Part shown: piece by piece, positions 54,298-64,000 of the stretch
How the letters are laid out: the number at the start of each line of letters is the position of its first letter
Numbering within the stretch: position 1 is the stretch's first letter
Assembly: GCA_037783545.1 (NCBI GenBank)
Contig: JBBELK010000008.1
Coordinates: forward strand, 697,001-761,000
DNA from: Henricia sp. BOLD:AAB3569
Lineage: Eukaryota > Echinodermata > Asteroidea > Spinulosida > Echinasteridae
Reading direction: 5' to 3'
DNA length: 64,000 nucleotides
Position numbers and translations under genes: made by a program
The notes under the pieces: model-generated
Seen by the model: the letters and a program-made list of their open reading frames with translations, nothing else
The model's database searches: none
Told to the model about the DNA's origin: nothing

Positions 54298-54560
54298 TAC
54301 ACCAAAGCCACATGCACCAATAAGCACCACTGGGGCTCTTCCAGTGCTAATTTAAATAATTGGGACTACACCAAAACTGCACCAATTTTTCCTGCTCCAC
54401 TGGTGCTATTCTAGTGCTAATTTAAATAATTGGGACTACACCAAAACTGCACCAACCAGTACAAATTTCAGGTTGGATTTATGGTACACTAAAACCACAT
54501 GCACCAATACTGCACCAATTTTTCCTGCACCAAAAAGCACCACCGGTGCTGTTTTACATA
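54298..54560 (+). repeat. subterminal tandem repeats of CACTA copy I, left
   Basis: Units of roughly 100 bp: GCACCA...CCAGTGCTAATTTAAATAATTGGGACTACACC, repeated with changes. Confidence 0.8.
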
Positions 54561-55475
54561 AAAAAAATCCCCATCCATGTTTTCGTTTGAAAATACCGCA
54601 TGCACGCTTTGTAATACATGTACATTCAAATATTGACCACATTTTGCCTTATTAAGCACGACAACCAGAAGCAAGGTTAATCAACAGAGATAAGATAGTG
54701 CAACCAATACGCTTTTCTCACTCTTTCGTCGATTAGCACTGGGCCACACGAATCATAATTGTCAAATGACACAAAATGGAAGTCGTCACCGGAAATCAGT
54801 TCACTGTCATTGACACCGTTCTCACTGGAGAAATTGCTTTGTTCGACGAAGATTAGTTAATCATTGTTAGTTAATGAAGCGTGCGTTAACATATTACTTA
54901 ATGAAGGAAGAGCGACCGTTAATGAAGATCGAATTAAGCCATGGAAGGTCGTACATGTGCGTCTCGCATCAAGCGCTGAGCAGTTTCCAGCGGCGCGTCA
55001 AAAACAACTCTTGCTAGGTGCTCGAAGCACAACGCTCTTGTATGCAACAGGCCTGCCAAATCGCTTCGTCGAAGGGAGCCGTTCACATTACAAATTTGCT
55101 TCGCAGAATAAAGAGGCAAGCAATTTCTCTAGTGGGAACGGGCTCATAGTCGTGACATCACATCGGCTCACTGGCCCCTGGTTCACGCTAACGTTTTACA
55201 TCCATTATGTTTGCATACAGTGTACTCTATTACTATTCTTTGAGGAGACATTTGTTTGAAAATATGGACAATGACTTTCACTGGTTTACTACTACCTGCT
55301 CTGAGCGATATACCGTCCTGCTGTTATTTTGTTATCGTTGTAACCGGAAAATGTTTCTCTTGTGGCTTCTGTGTAGAATGAATGGACATACCCATTCTCA
55401 TACAAGTACAATGTAGTGTTACCCATTGTCAAAACATACATGTACGTGACGTCACACTCTGCCATTGAATATTAC
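54561..55475. other. CACTA copy I interior, non-coding part
   Basis: No transposase similarity recognised; probably 3' untranslated sequence of the transposase transcript or inserted DNA. Confidence 0.35.
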
Positions 55476-56165
55476 TTAGTCTTTTTCATATTCATTTGGA
55501 AAAATACCAATGAAATCATTCTCTTCTATACCAACATCAAGCCAGACACATTTGCTTTTGACAAGTTTTATATCAACTGCAGCAGTTTTTCTGTAAGTTT
55601 TCCGAAGTGGAACTATGTGTGATTTTATGGACTCTTTTTGTCCCGCTAATTTGCTGAATTTTACGTGCGTGTCTGGTGTTAGTTCTTCTATTATTGCACA
55701 AAATTCAGAACGATTACATAAGCAATGTACAGAACAGTAAACGGGATTGGTGCACTGCCTGATTGATTTAACATAAACACAAATTTGACCAAACTTCCTT
55801 TCTCCATCATTAATGGCTTGTAACATTTACTGTGAAAAACACTGCCCTTAATTGAAACCCTTGTGAAAAATTGTTTGTTTTTCAAATGCCAATAGCTTTG
55901 GTACAGTAATGTTGAAACTTCACCTGTGTTGTATGTGCACGCAGTAGAACATTTTCCTACAATGTAAATGCCAGGAGAGATTTCCACCCCCAATTTTACA
56001 TTTATCTGTCTTGACAAGTTGTTATAAAATCCAAATTCTGGAGATGTAGTAAGCAACTTTTCAGACAAGAGAGGGATTTGCTGACACACGGCTATAGCTG
56101 TTAGGATTTGCATGTCTACACCTCTTGTCCCATGAAACAGATGTGAGCTAGAGGGGACTCTGGTG
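55476..56165 (-). pseudogene. CACTA transposase C-terminal part (copy I)
   Basis: Reads SSHLFHGTRGVDMQILTAIA and LLTTSPEFGFYNNLSRQINV in one frame, then after a one-base shift near 55815 continues GERKFGQICVYVKSIRQC, CLCNRSEFCAIIEEL, ending at 55476. HGT...Q is what follows FEDFNG in animal EnSpm transposases. The N-terminal half is absent here but is present in copy II. Confidence 0.6.
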
Positions 56166-56560
56166 TACACCAACGTTATTAGTGCATTTCTGGTGTACTT
56201 TTAGTGTATCCCATTGGCTGCACTAGAAGTACACCAATACAAACTATACACCAAAGGACACTAATAGAGCACCAAAACAGCACCAAATTGTCTTAGTCAA
56301 TTTGCAGCGTGCACCAATAGTGCACCAAATACACTTAGTCTGTATTTCTCCTACACCAATAGTGCACCAAATACACTTGGTCAATTTGCAGTTGCACCAA
56401 TAGTGCACCAAATACACTTAGTCCATTTGCAGTTGCACCAACAGTGCACCAAATACACTTAGTCTGTATTTCTCCTACACCAATAAGGCACCAAAATTAC
56501 TTGTAAATAAGTAACTATATCCACCGCGCTCATATACTTGAGCTACACCAATAATATACC
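56160..56560 (+). repeat. subterminal tandem repeats of CACTA copy I, right
   Basis: Repeated CACCAATAGTGCACCAAATA and CACTTAGTC with alternating TTTGCAGTTG or CTGTATTTCTCCTA linkers. Confidence 0.85.
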
Positions 56561-56807
56561 AGTTGTACTTAAAAAATAAAATTAACTGTAATGTTCCTAC
56601 ATGTACACTGCAGTTGTACATGTACGTACAGGTGTGAACTCACCTCCCACCGTGCACCGCGGACGTCCCATTGTTCCTCTTTGTTTGGACATAGTTTTTT
56701 TTTCCTCTCTCGTTTGTTTTGTAAACGAGCGAATCGCGGACGATATTGTTCCGTATGTTAAAACTGAGAAACGTCCACGGTTTTAATACATGTAGATGAA
56801 CCCGCGC

Positions 56808-58710
56808 TTAATTACATGTACAGCCTCAATCCCCTTACACCAATAAAAAAGGCACAACATTTACTTCAAAAGTAATGGTTAAAAGCAGATAACACGACAT
56901 TGATCAATTCAACTATTTCGGTACGCATGTCAAAATAGTTCTTGTATTTGTTTTTCACTTTTCATGTTATAGGTCAAAAAAGGCATTTCTTGTACATTTT
57001 ATGTACATGCATACAAGAAATGTACAGAGAAACGTCAATTTTAAAAGGAAAGACACATTCTCGCTGTCCATTCCCATCACAGTAGGTATAAGACGCTAAA
57101 AAGGGGGTGGGCGGGGTGGGCTGAAGGGTGGTAAAAACAATTGATAGTCTCGCATTGTAGCTTACATAATTGTTTTCGCTAAGCTCTGCTCATATAGCAC
57201 CACCAAAAATTTTTTTTAAAAATAATTCTTTTTATGGAGAAAAAAATTATATAATAATTATAAATTATCTTAAATAAATCTCAATTATTCTCATTTGTAA
57301 AGATCTTTCTTGATTCAATTATTTTCTCATTTAATTGTCAAAACCTTTTAAATGAATTTTAGATCTGCAACTAGTACCCAGGTATTTTTTTATTTTCAAA
57401 TGACATTGAAAAATAAAAGAATGCCTTTCGAAAAACAAATCAACCATTTTACTTCCCTTTTAACCACACAAAAACCTAAATAAAAGTAATTCAAAATTCC
57501 TTGCAAATTCGAAAATCTTGCTCTCTTGGAATGGTTAAATTTTGTATAGACTGGGAACCAGTCTATTATTTTTGTATAGACTGGGAACCAGTCTATTATT
57601 GTCATTCGTCTGGTGCCGGCCCTAATAACACCAACAAAGTTAGTATGTGCTAGGATATGTGCATACAGCCCGAAACCAGACTACTTCCACTATGTGCCGG
57701 TTGGAAATAAGAGATTCGAAATTTTGTGAAATATATCGACTCAAATCATCTGCATCAGCCATTATTCTTAGTGTATGTAGGTATTATTTGTAATAATTAC
57801 ACAAAATTGAAATGATGTACAGCTTATTTTGTTGATATTTCCTTATACAGCACAAGGATACTCGTTTGAAGTTATATTTTTCCCGTGTAGCAAAATGCAC
57901 AGTAATAGTACACGATGCATGATAGTGGGTGCAGGTCAACTTGAACTTAATCGGACCAACTCGACTGTTGTGTATTCAAAACTACAGGAACATTTTAAGC
58001 AGTTTGCAAAAAGTAAGAGTATTGTTTTCTTGTTATACATTGAACAAAGATTTGAATGAAATTACCTCCTGGAATCAACAGATCATCCAATTTTAAGATA
58101 GGCCTACTACTAGCTTCCCACTTGCACAGTTGCACTTTTGTCGCAAATGTTGCATTTCTAAGATAAATAAATGATAAACTTACTGCATAAAGTAATGCAA
58201 AAAATTATGGCGCTAGCGAGTTGGGGAAAAGCGCGACAACAGGGGGCGCTGCGTGCGCAGGGGAATGTGAGTCTTGTGCACTAACTGAATGCAATTTTTG
58301 AAGAAGAAAATGTGATTTTTCTACAAAAAAGCAACATTTGCAGACAGAAGTGCAAGTGGTAAGTATCTTAAGGTATTTTCCTTCAAATCTTCGTTCAATG
58401 AATACGAAAAAATCCCCTTAAAAGCGAAAGCGAATCATCCGGGAAAGTTATAGTGTCTAATATTTTTCTCTGAATCTTTGGCTTCTTTCTGCGCCTGCGG
58501 TTAATATGTCGGGGCGCCTAATTAGCGACAGTGTTTAACAGTCAGTTTGGATGAAACTTGGCAGGATGATGGACAAATAGTAAAGAAAAATATTGGCATG
58601 CTCCAAAAAAAATATTACACTGACCTTATGCAATATTAAAACATAAATAATTTTGATGAGGGAGAAAAAAAGTCAGACATGTCAGATGAAAATGTGTAGG
58701 CCTAGCTGGA
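56808..58710. other. non-coding stretch
   Basis: No gene recognised. Contains a two-copy 30-bp repeat (57541-57600) and AT-rich sequence around 57200-57400. Confidence 0.4.
57541..57600. repeat. two tandem 30-bp units with an internal palindrome
   Basis: Unit TTTGTATAGACTGGGAACCA + GTCTATTATT; the core TAGACTGG/CCAGTCTA is palindromic. Confidence 0.95.
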
Positions 58711-59408
58711 AATAAACCTTATCAACGTTCTCAATGCATTATGGGATTGGATGACAAAATTGCCCGGCCAAATGTGCATAAACCTATGAGTTGGACACCA
58801 ACTCGGCAACTTTTTTACTCATTTTCACGAAAACCAAAAAGAGTTCAAGAATCAACCTCCCACCACTTTATCTTTGACACATATCAAACATTCTGACAAA
58901 CATGTCCCGAAACAGAAATGTTGCAAATGCGAGAAATCATCGGGGATTCCCTTCGTATCGGTAGAGTCCGAGTACCACGCTCGCAGCTCGGTATGCGCTA
59001 TGCATGCAACACACGCCGTATCGGCAGTGTGCTGCACTGCGAGTCCGTGTACACGGACTCCCCCACCAATATAAATTTTTAAAAGTCGATCCGTCCAGCG
59101 CCGTGTGTTGCATAGCGCTAGCGCATACCGAGCTGCGAGCGTGGTACTCGGACTCTACCGATACGAAGGGAATCCCCAAAGATTTCTCGCATTTGCGACA
59201 TTTCTGTTTCGGGACATGTTTGTCAGAATGTTTGATATGTGTCAAAGATAAAGTGGTGGGAGGTTGATTCTTAAACTCTTTTTGGTTTTCGTGAAAATGA
59301 GTAAAAAAGTTGCCGAGTTGGTGTTCGCCTCATAGGTTTATGCACATTTGGCCGGGCAATTTTGTCATCCAATCCCATAATGCATTGAGAACGTCGATAA
59401 GGTTTATT
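58711..59408. mobile_element. 698-bp foldback element
   Basis: Begins AATAAACCTTATC and ends with the reverse complement. Arms of about 300 bp (58711-59015, 59100-59408) match closely, with an unpaired centre of about 85 bp. Open frames in the arms mirror each other and are not genes. Confidence 0.8.
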
Positions 59409-60065
59409 ATCATTCAGTAATGGTGGACACTTGAATAGCGCACATGTCTACCCTAGGGTACTCCTGGCGCTGTTGCCATTAACATCATCGCTGCCAGGTA
59501 TGTTATGTGTTCTATGTCATCAAAGTAAAATAACCCAGTGACAAACCGTGTACCGGTACATGTAATTAAGTCCTAAAAAACCTGATATTTTGGGCAGCAT
59601 GTTAACCCAACCTTATACCCACCGATCAAAATGAAAACGATGCTGTGTCGTAAGTTGGTGAGCGTGAATTGCAATATTCACGTACATACCTACACTACTG
59701 CAAAATTGTAGAGTTCGTTCAAGTCAAGACATGCAAGATGGCAAACGGTCAAGCTGGACAATAGATTAGCTGGTCCAATGATCAAGTTGGTTCGAGTAAA
59801 GTTGATTCGGGTTGAGTGGACTGTAAACCGATCTAGTAGTAGCTACAGTAGTTGGTTCAATACAAAAAAGAGTTATAAGAAGTTGATCAAATTTTTTTTC
59901 TGGAAAGAATATGAGAGGTTTATAATGGTTTCAAACCTTGTGTGGCAAACACATTAGACGGGCTGAAAATGTTTTAAGTGTATGTATGCCTAAAGTATAC
60001 GCTCAATCGTTCGTGGGATCGAGTACCCCTTAATGGTGCAATGCGCATGCATATATATTAACAAT
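59409..60065. other. non-coding stretch
   Basis: Nothing recognised up to the dispersed repeat. TCGTGGGATCGAGT (60011) and ACTTGATCCCACGA (60071) form a long-range hairpin. Confidence 0.35.
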
Positions 60066-60885
60066 GATATGCACTTGATCCCACGATAAGCAGTTGTGCA
60101 TTATTTTAGGCAGTAGCCATGGTAGCACGGGAATGATTGTTCTTGCATGACAAAACAAAAATAATGTGGCGCACATACAATGAACGGTAAATTTTGGGTT
60201 GAATTCTGTGATTGTGTTGAACCATATTTTATTTTTGTTTACCTTATTCCAAGTCCATGAATTTAATAATTATACACTTTTGAGTGCGAGATGTCCAATG
60301 TTAAGTGATACATTGCTCTACAGTTAAACCGTGGAATGAGGATTAAAGGCACATGCTCGTCAGCAATACGCGCATGCCAAAGGCATGGATCGGAGCTGCT
60401 TATTTTGTAGCACGGGCATTGCTGATGAGCTTGTGCCTTATGCCCTTTTTTGACCACTGAACAGGATTACTTTCTTATAATCGGTGGAGTACGGTACATA
60501 GTAAACAATCTCAAGGTTGAAGTGAGTCTAAAAATGACACCCTAATCCTTTCCCCTTGTAGGTGATATTAACAAATTTTAAATGTTTTCTTACGCTGCCC
60601 CCTGTACTGAAGGATGTAATTTGTACAAATTATGAATTATGTGTCTGTACACTGCAGTAATTTTTAAAAATATTTCTGTTAACACTCAACATTTTTATTT
60701 ATGTAGTTTTACATTAAATATACAAATAAAGCGATTATAAAAAATGGCTTTGGTGCAGTTGACATAATTTTGACTACACAACCATGATTATTCATCACCA
60801 TTACACAATGTGCACCAATACATGTATTTGCACAATGTACATCATGTACAGTACATGTAGTACTCCTGCACTGTTGGGACTACAT
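60066..60885 (+). repeat. dispersed repeat, copy 2 (left of CACTA copy II)
   Basis: Second copy of 53345-54116, same orientation, about 6.7 kb away, again directly before a CACTA left end. Confidence 0.65.
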
Positions 60886-61069
60886 GCGCGGGTTTCTGTA
60901 GTCAAATGGGGGACGTTTAACAATAGGGTCCGCGATTGCCAAAAACGTCCGCGATTTGGAATCGTGTACAAAACAAATTAGAGCATTCGCCAAAAAAACT
61001 AAGTCCAAACAAAAGAGGAACAATGGGACGTCCGCTGTGGGAGGTGGGTACAAGACTGCATGTACATGT

Positions 61070-61675
61070 ACACCAAAACCACACCAAAACTACATGCACC
61101 AATAAGCACCACTGGTGCTCTTCCAGTGCTAATTTAAATAATTGGGACTACACCCGAACTGCACCAATTTTTCCTGCACCAAAAAAGCACCACTGTTGCT
61201 CTTCTAGTGCTAATTTAAATAATTGGGACTACACCAAAACTGCACCAATTTTTCCTGCACCACTGGTGCTATTCTAGTGCAAATTTAAATAATTGGGACT
61301 ACACCAAAACTGCACCAATTTTTCCTGCACCAAAAAGCACCACTGGTGCTATTCTAGTGCTAATTTAAATAATTGGGACTACACCAGAACTGCACCAACC
61401 AGTACAAATTTCAGGTTGGATTTATGGTACACCAAATCCACATGCACCAATACTGCACCAATTTTTCCTGCACCAAAAAGCACCACTGGTGCTGTTTTAG
61501 TGCTAATTTAAATAATTGGGACTACACCAAAAGTGCACTAACCAGTACAAATTTCAGGTTGGATTTTCAATGGTACACCAGAAGTGCACCAATAATACAG
61601 GTCTAGTGTAGTTTTGGGGTACACCAATATTTTTAAAATGCCTACACTAAAACTGCACTAACTTGACACCAAAAC
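61070..61675 (+). repeat. subterminal tandem repeats of CACTA copy II
   Basis: Five or six units of the same family as 54298-54560 (TGGTGCT, TAGTGCTAATTTAAATAATT, GGGACTACACC, AACTGCACCAATTTTTCCTG). Confidence 0.85.
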
Positions 61676-61679
61676 GGCA

Positions 61680-62587
61680 CTACAGTTGACTCAGGGAGAG
61701 CTGGCCATTAAAATCCTCAAATGGAAAACATGAATTACACCATAATGGACCAAGATCCAAAACTTTATCACTATAATGTAGTAGGCTGTGCATATTCGAT
61801 GTATAGTATCTTTCTCCATAAAGTTCACCAATCTTTAAAACAAACAGTTTCAAAAGTGTTTTTGCTTTTCTCAAGTCTGCAAAACTTATTGAACTAGCAA
61901 GAAGCAAAAACAATGCCTGCACAAGTAACAGTAAATGCTCAAAGTACTCGTCTGGAAGAACATTCCACAGACAAGGAGTTGCATAAAACAAAATGAATGA
62001 CCTATACTCTGAGGCTTTCCAAAACTTAATGTGGGTACTAATTGCTCGTGGTGGCCTGGAAATAGAATTGGGAGGCTTTATGTTCATAAGTCTGCCATCA
62101 ACAACTTTCAGATGTTTGTGAATGCTAAATGGCAGTGTTCGAAATTTAGTGTCAAACCACAACTTAACCAACATTTTGACAACTCCTAACAGGACACCAT
62201 GCATGTAGTCGGCAGCAACACTACGAATAATGTCAAATCTGTGAACAAACTGAAAGGAACTTAATCCCTTTACACCATTCACTGGCTTTTGCTGCTTGGC
62301 TGTGACAAGCGAGTCACGTACTTCTTTTGCAAATTGCTTTGTCTGTTCATGACTTCTGAGCACGCCATGGCCTGAAGTAGAATTGAAATCATATGGGTAT
62401 GTGTGTGTGTGGCCCCTCTGACTTGTTTTAAAAGACTTGCCTGATGTTAAACAAAATGGGCAACCGTAGAACCCGTTAAACTGCACACAATTTTGAAACA
62501 AGGAACGAGCAGGCGAATCGAAAACTGCACTGAAGATGATGGCCTTCACAATTTTCTTGCAGCCAGATGGGAGATTCACTTCAACAC
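61680..62587 (-). pseudogene. CACTA transposase exon 3 (copy II), truncated
   Basis: Acceptor TTTACGCAG (minus) at 62588; it completes a phase-1 codon to read GVEVNLPSGCKKIVKAIIFS. Further motifs: FDSPARSLFQ, GFYGCPFCL, YMHGVLLGVVKMLVKLWFD, GERYYTSNMHSLLHY, CFPFEDFNGQL. These fit the tnp2-like transposase of animal EnSpm elements. The frame ends at TAG 61680-61682 where the subterminal repeats begin, so the C-terminal part has been deleted. Confidence 0.75.
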
Positions 62588-62964
62588 CTGCGTAAACAAA
62601 AGAATGGAAAATTACATTATGGTTAAAAATAAATGCATACCTACAGCAAGTAATTTAGGCATTTCACAATGCACATGTACATGTAGTGTCACCAAGAGTT
62701 TGTGGGAAAGGGCATTTTCTGACTGTGCAGTTGACATCACCGGTAGCAGTTTTTTGTGTCAACCTTTTTTTCATGATCGATGTGCATATGAAGCTCTTGG
62801 TGCACCTGTACCGGTATTTTTGTATTTCCGCAAGAGCAATCGGTGTTAATCGGTATTTCATAATACCGTTACTATGCGGGATACCAAAATACCGAGACTA
62901 CTGATATAACGGAAATATTTAGTTATCGTTCAGACCGACACATTACTTTGTACAAATTACATAC

Positions 62965-63077
62965 CTTTTGAGTACAGCTCATTGATGCTTTTGGCTACAG
63001 GTAACATGAATGTCTGGAAGTTTGGTTTGTCTTGGCCGAACCACATGCCCACCAGTATTTTGTGTGATCTTGAGAAG
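62965..63077 (-). CDS. CACTA transposase exon 2 (copy II)
   Basis: 113 nt between TTTTGACAG and AAAAG|GTATGT. Reads FSRSHKILVGMWFGQDKPNF then QTFMLPVAKSINELYSK. Phases 2 in, 1 out, consistent with exons 1 and 3. The intron to exon 3 (62588-62964) has no other gene. Confidence 0.7.
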
Positions 63078-63723
63078 CTGTCAAAACAATGATAAAGCCA
63101 TATATTATGTAAACCTACAAAAAAAATCTGATATATGTACAAATCTACATTAAACTGTATAAATGTGCATAAGTTTGAACACTCCAGAGGTATTTTAAAA
63201 AAATGATTTAAATGCTTATGAAAAGCAGAAATGTACTGTGTCTGCTGAAGCAAATGAGTTATACAAAACGTGGAAAATGATGTACCACAATTTAACAGTT
63301 TGAACTTGGATTTAGTTACAATGAATATTTTGCAAAGAAAAAGGAACTGTTCAATCAGCGAGTCACCGCCGAGCACATAGTAACTATAAGCCTTTTTGAT
63401 ATCTTGCAACACGGTGTATAATGTGGATAAACAAGCTCACGGCGTGGCGCGCCAACCGTGTTGTGTATGGGGATGGGACGTTTAAAGACGCAGGCTCGTC
63501 ATTACATCACGAACAAATTCGTGCCACGTTAGTTTCGGCTCGCCTATAAAGATCGACGTATGAAACCAAGTTGCTCTTTAGTTGTTTTGACCGACTACAA
63601 CAGTCAATCTTTTGATGAACCAAATCGCTCTTAATTCAAATTCTGGCAATAATTTAATTCGTCCCGACTCTGGAGTGCCTGTATGAAATGGGTGTAAGTG
63701 ATATCAAAACCATGAATACTCAC
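63078..63723 (-). other. intron of CACTA copy II transposase
   Basis: 646 bp. The part 63386-63470 resembles 50726-50830 in the BEN gene intron, i.e. a dispersed repeat. Confidence 0.5.
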
Positions 63724-64000
63724 CGGAGTTTGGGGTGAAGCTCATTTATCACCAGGAATACTGGCCAGATAGAATATTTACTGCTTTTGAAGACTGACAC
63801 CCCGTCAGAGTTAAGCTGAAATGAAATGTGAATTTCATTGCTCTTGAATGGTTTCCCTCTAAGAAATCCATCAGTGTTGAACTGCTCCTTGTACCACTGC
63901 CCATCCAAAACGTCTTCAATGTTCAATGACGACTGTTTGGATCTTTTGAAACGGTATTGAAGATTCTCGACAAATATTGGTCCTGAAGGCAAAGTAAATT
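63724..64000 (-). CDS. CACTA transposase exon 1 or internal exon (copy II), runs off window
   Basis: Donor CTCCG|GTGAGT at 63723. Reads HISFQLNSDGVSVFKSSKYS then IWPVFLVINELHPKLR, the region before exon 2 in EnSpm transposases (a conserved DG...S...WP...NEL pattern). Upstream coding sequence lies outside the window. Confidence 0.7.

Larger units (their letters stand above)
54117..56807 (-). mobile_element. EnSpm/CACTA-like copy I, internally deleted
   Basis: Inverted end regions of about 170 bp (54117-54290 and 56636-56807) share AACAATGGGACGTCCGCGGT and GTCCGCGATT. Inside each end are arrays of CACCAA-rich subterminal repeats (54298-54560, 56160-56560), typical of this superfamily. The interior keeps only the C-terminal part of the transposase, minus strand. 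Target duplication not resolved. Confidence 0.65.
60886..64000 (-). mobile_element. EnSpm/CACTA-like copy II, right end outside window
   Basis: Left end region (60886-61060) matches that of copy I, followed by about 600 bp of subterminal repeats, then directly by the transposase gene on the minus strand, whose C-terminal part is missing. At least three exons are recognisable. Confidence 0.7.

Noticed and set aside
61676..61684. CACTACAG at 61676-61683 as an element terminus
   Set aside because: It resembles CACTA ends, but the left-end inverted region and subterminal repeats lie further left, so I treat it as chance near the deletion junction. Not fully excluded.
56157..61690. GACTC on both sides of 56160-61685 as a target duplication of one large insertion
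   Set aside because: Joining the transposase halves there does not keep the frame, and copy I has its own right end region at 56636-56807.
1..64000. CRISPR arrays, rRNA, tRNA or bacterial operons
   Set aside because: Looked for regular short repeats with unique spacers, cloverleaf-type sequences and rRNA words; the repeats present are transposon- or satellite-like and the genes have eukaryotic introns.

Overview
This is eukaryotic genomic DNA, most likely from an invertebrate deuterostome or another marine invertebrate. The evidence is AT-rich intergenic sequence, spliceosomal introns, Tx1-like LINEs, Ty3/gypsy LTR elements, an animal-type EnSpm/CACTA transposase, Tc1/mariner and hAT-like MITEs, and many TACATGTA-type words. 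I cannot name the species. No rRNA, tRNA, CRISPR or prokaryotic operon was found.

Layout: 1-4.7 kb holds a minus-strand Tx1-like LINE (element C) with ORF1 intact and ORF2 broken twice. 4.75-9.34 kb is a decayed plus-strand gypsy element cut by an (ATT)n tract. 9.3-21.7 kb is mostly non-coding and packed with foldback/MITE structures. It includes a 5.3-kb head-to-tail array (12.70-17.97 kb) with Helitron-like ends whose units carry DR1-type nuclear-receptor motifs, TGACGTCA sites and ETS-type palindromes. 21.8-25.1 kb holds exons of a host gene, a 12-bp coding minisatellite and a Tc1 derivative in an intron. 25.2-35.7 kb holds two Tx1-like LINEs in tandem in a TTTC microsatellite: A has two intact ORFs, B is a deletion derivative with ORFs still open. 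37.6-40.3 kb is a nearly identical 1374-bp tandem duplication that doubles one host exon. 39.6-50.4 kb is a young minus-strand gypsy element with two 2067-bp LTRs, a gag-pol slippery site and one small pol-breaking insertion. 51.9-52.0 kb is the last host exon. 53.3-64 kb holds two EnSpm/CACTA-like copies that keep opposite halves of the transposase, plus a 698-bp foldback element.

The one host gene I can reconstruct is on the plus strand and encodes a coiled-coil plus BEN-domain protein. Exons at 22310, 22777, 25048, 39287 and 51908 join with matching phases; an earlier exon at 10641 is possible. All its introns are filled by the transposons listed above. Two features may damage the gene or mark it as a decaying copy: an in-frame TAG at 22905 and the duplicated BEN exon, one copy of which has lost its splice acceptor.

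The most interesting signals are: (1) the BEN exon duplication in which the one substitution I saw destroys the AG acceptor; (2) the LINE A-B dimer sharing one set of outer flanks, with repeated two-tier 3'UTR stem-loops that show a compensatory change; (3) the ORF-retaining LINE B; (4) the Helitron-like array of nuclear-receptor-type motifs; (5) the snap-back 16-bp insertion that splits the young gypsy pol.
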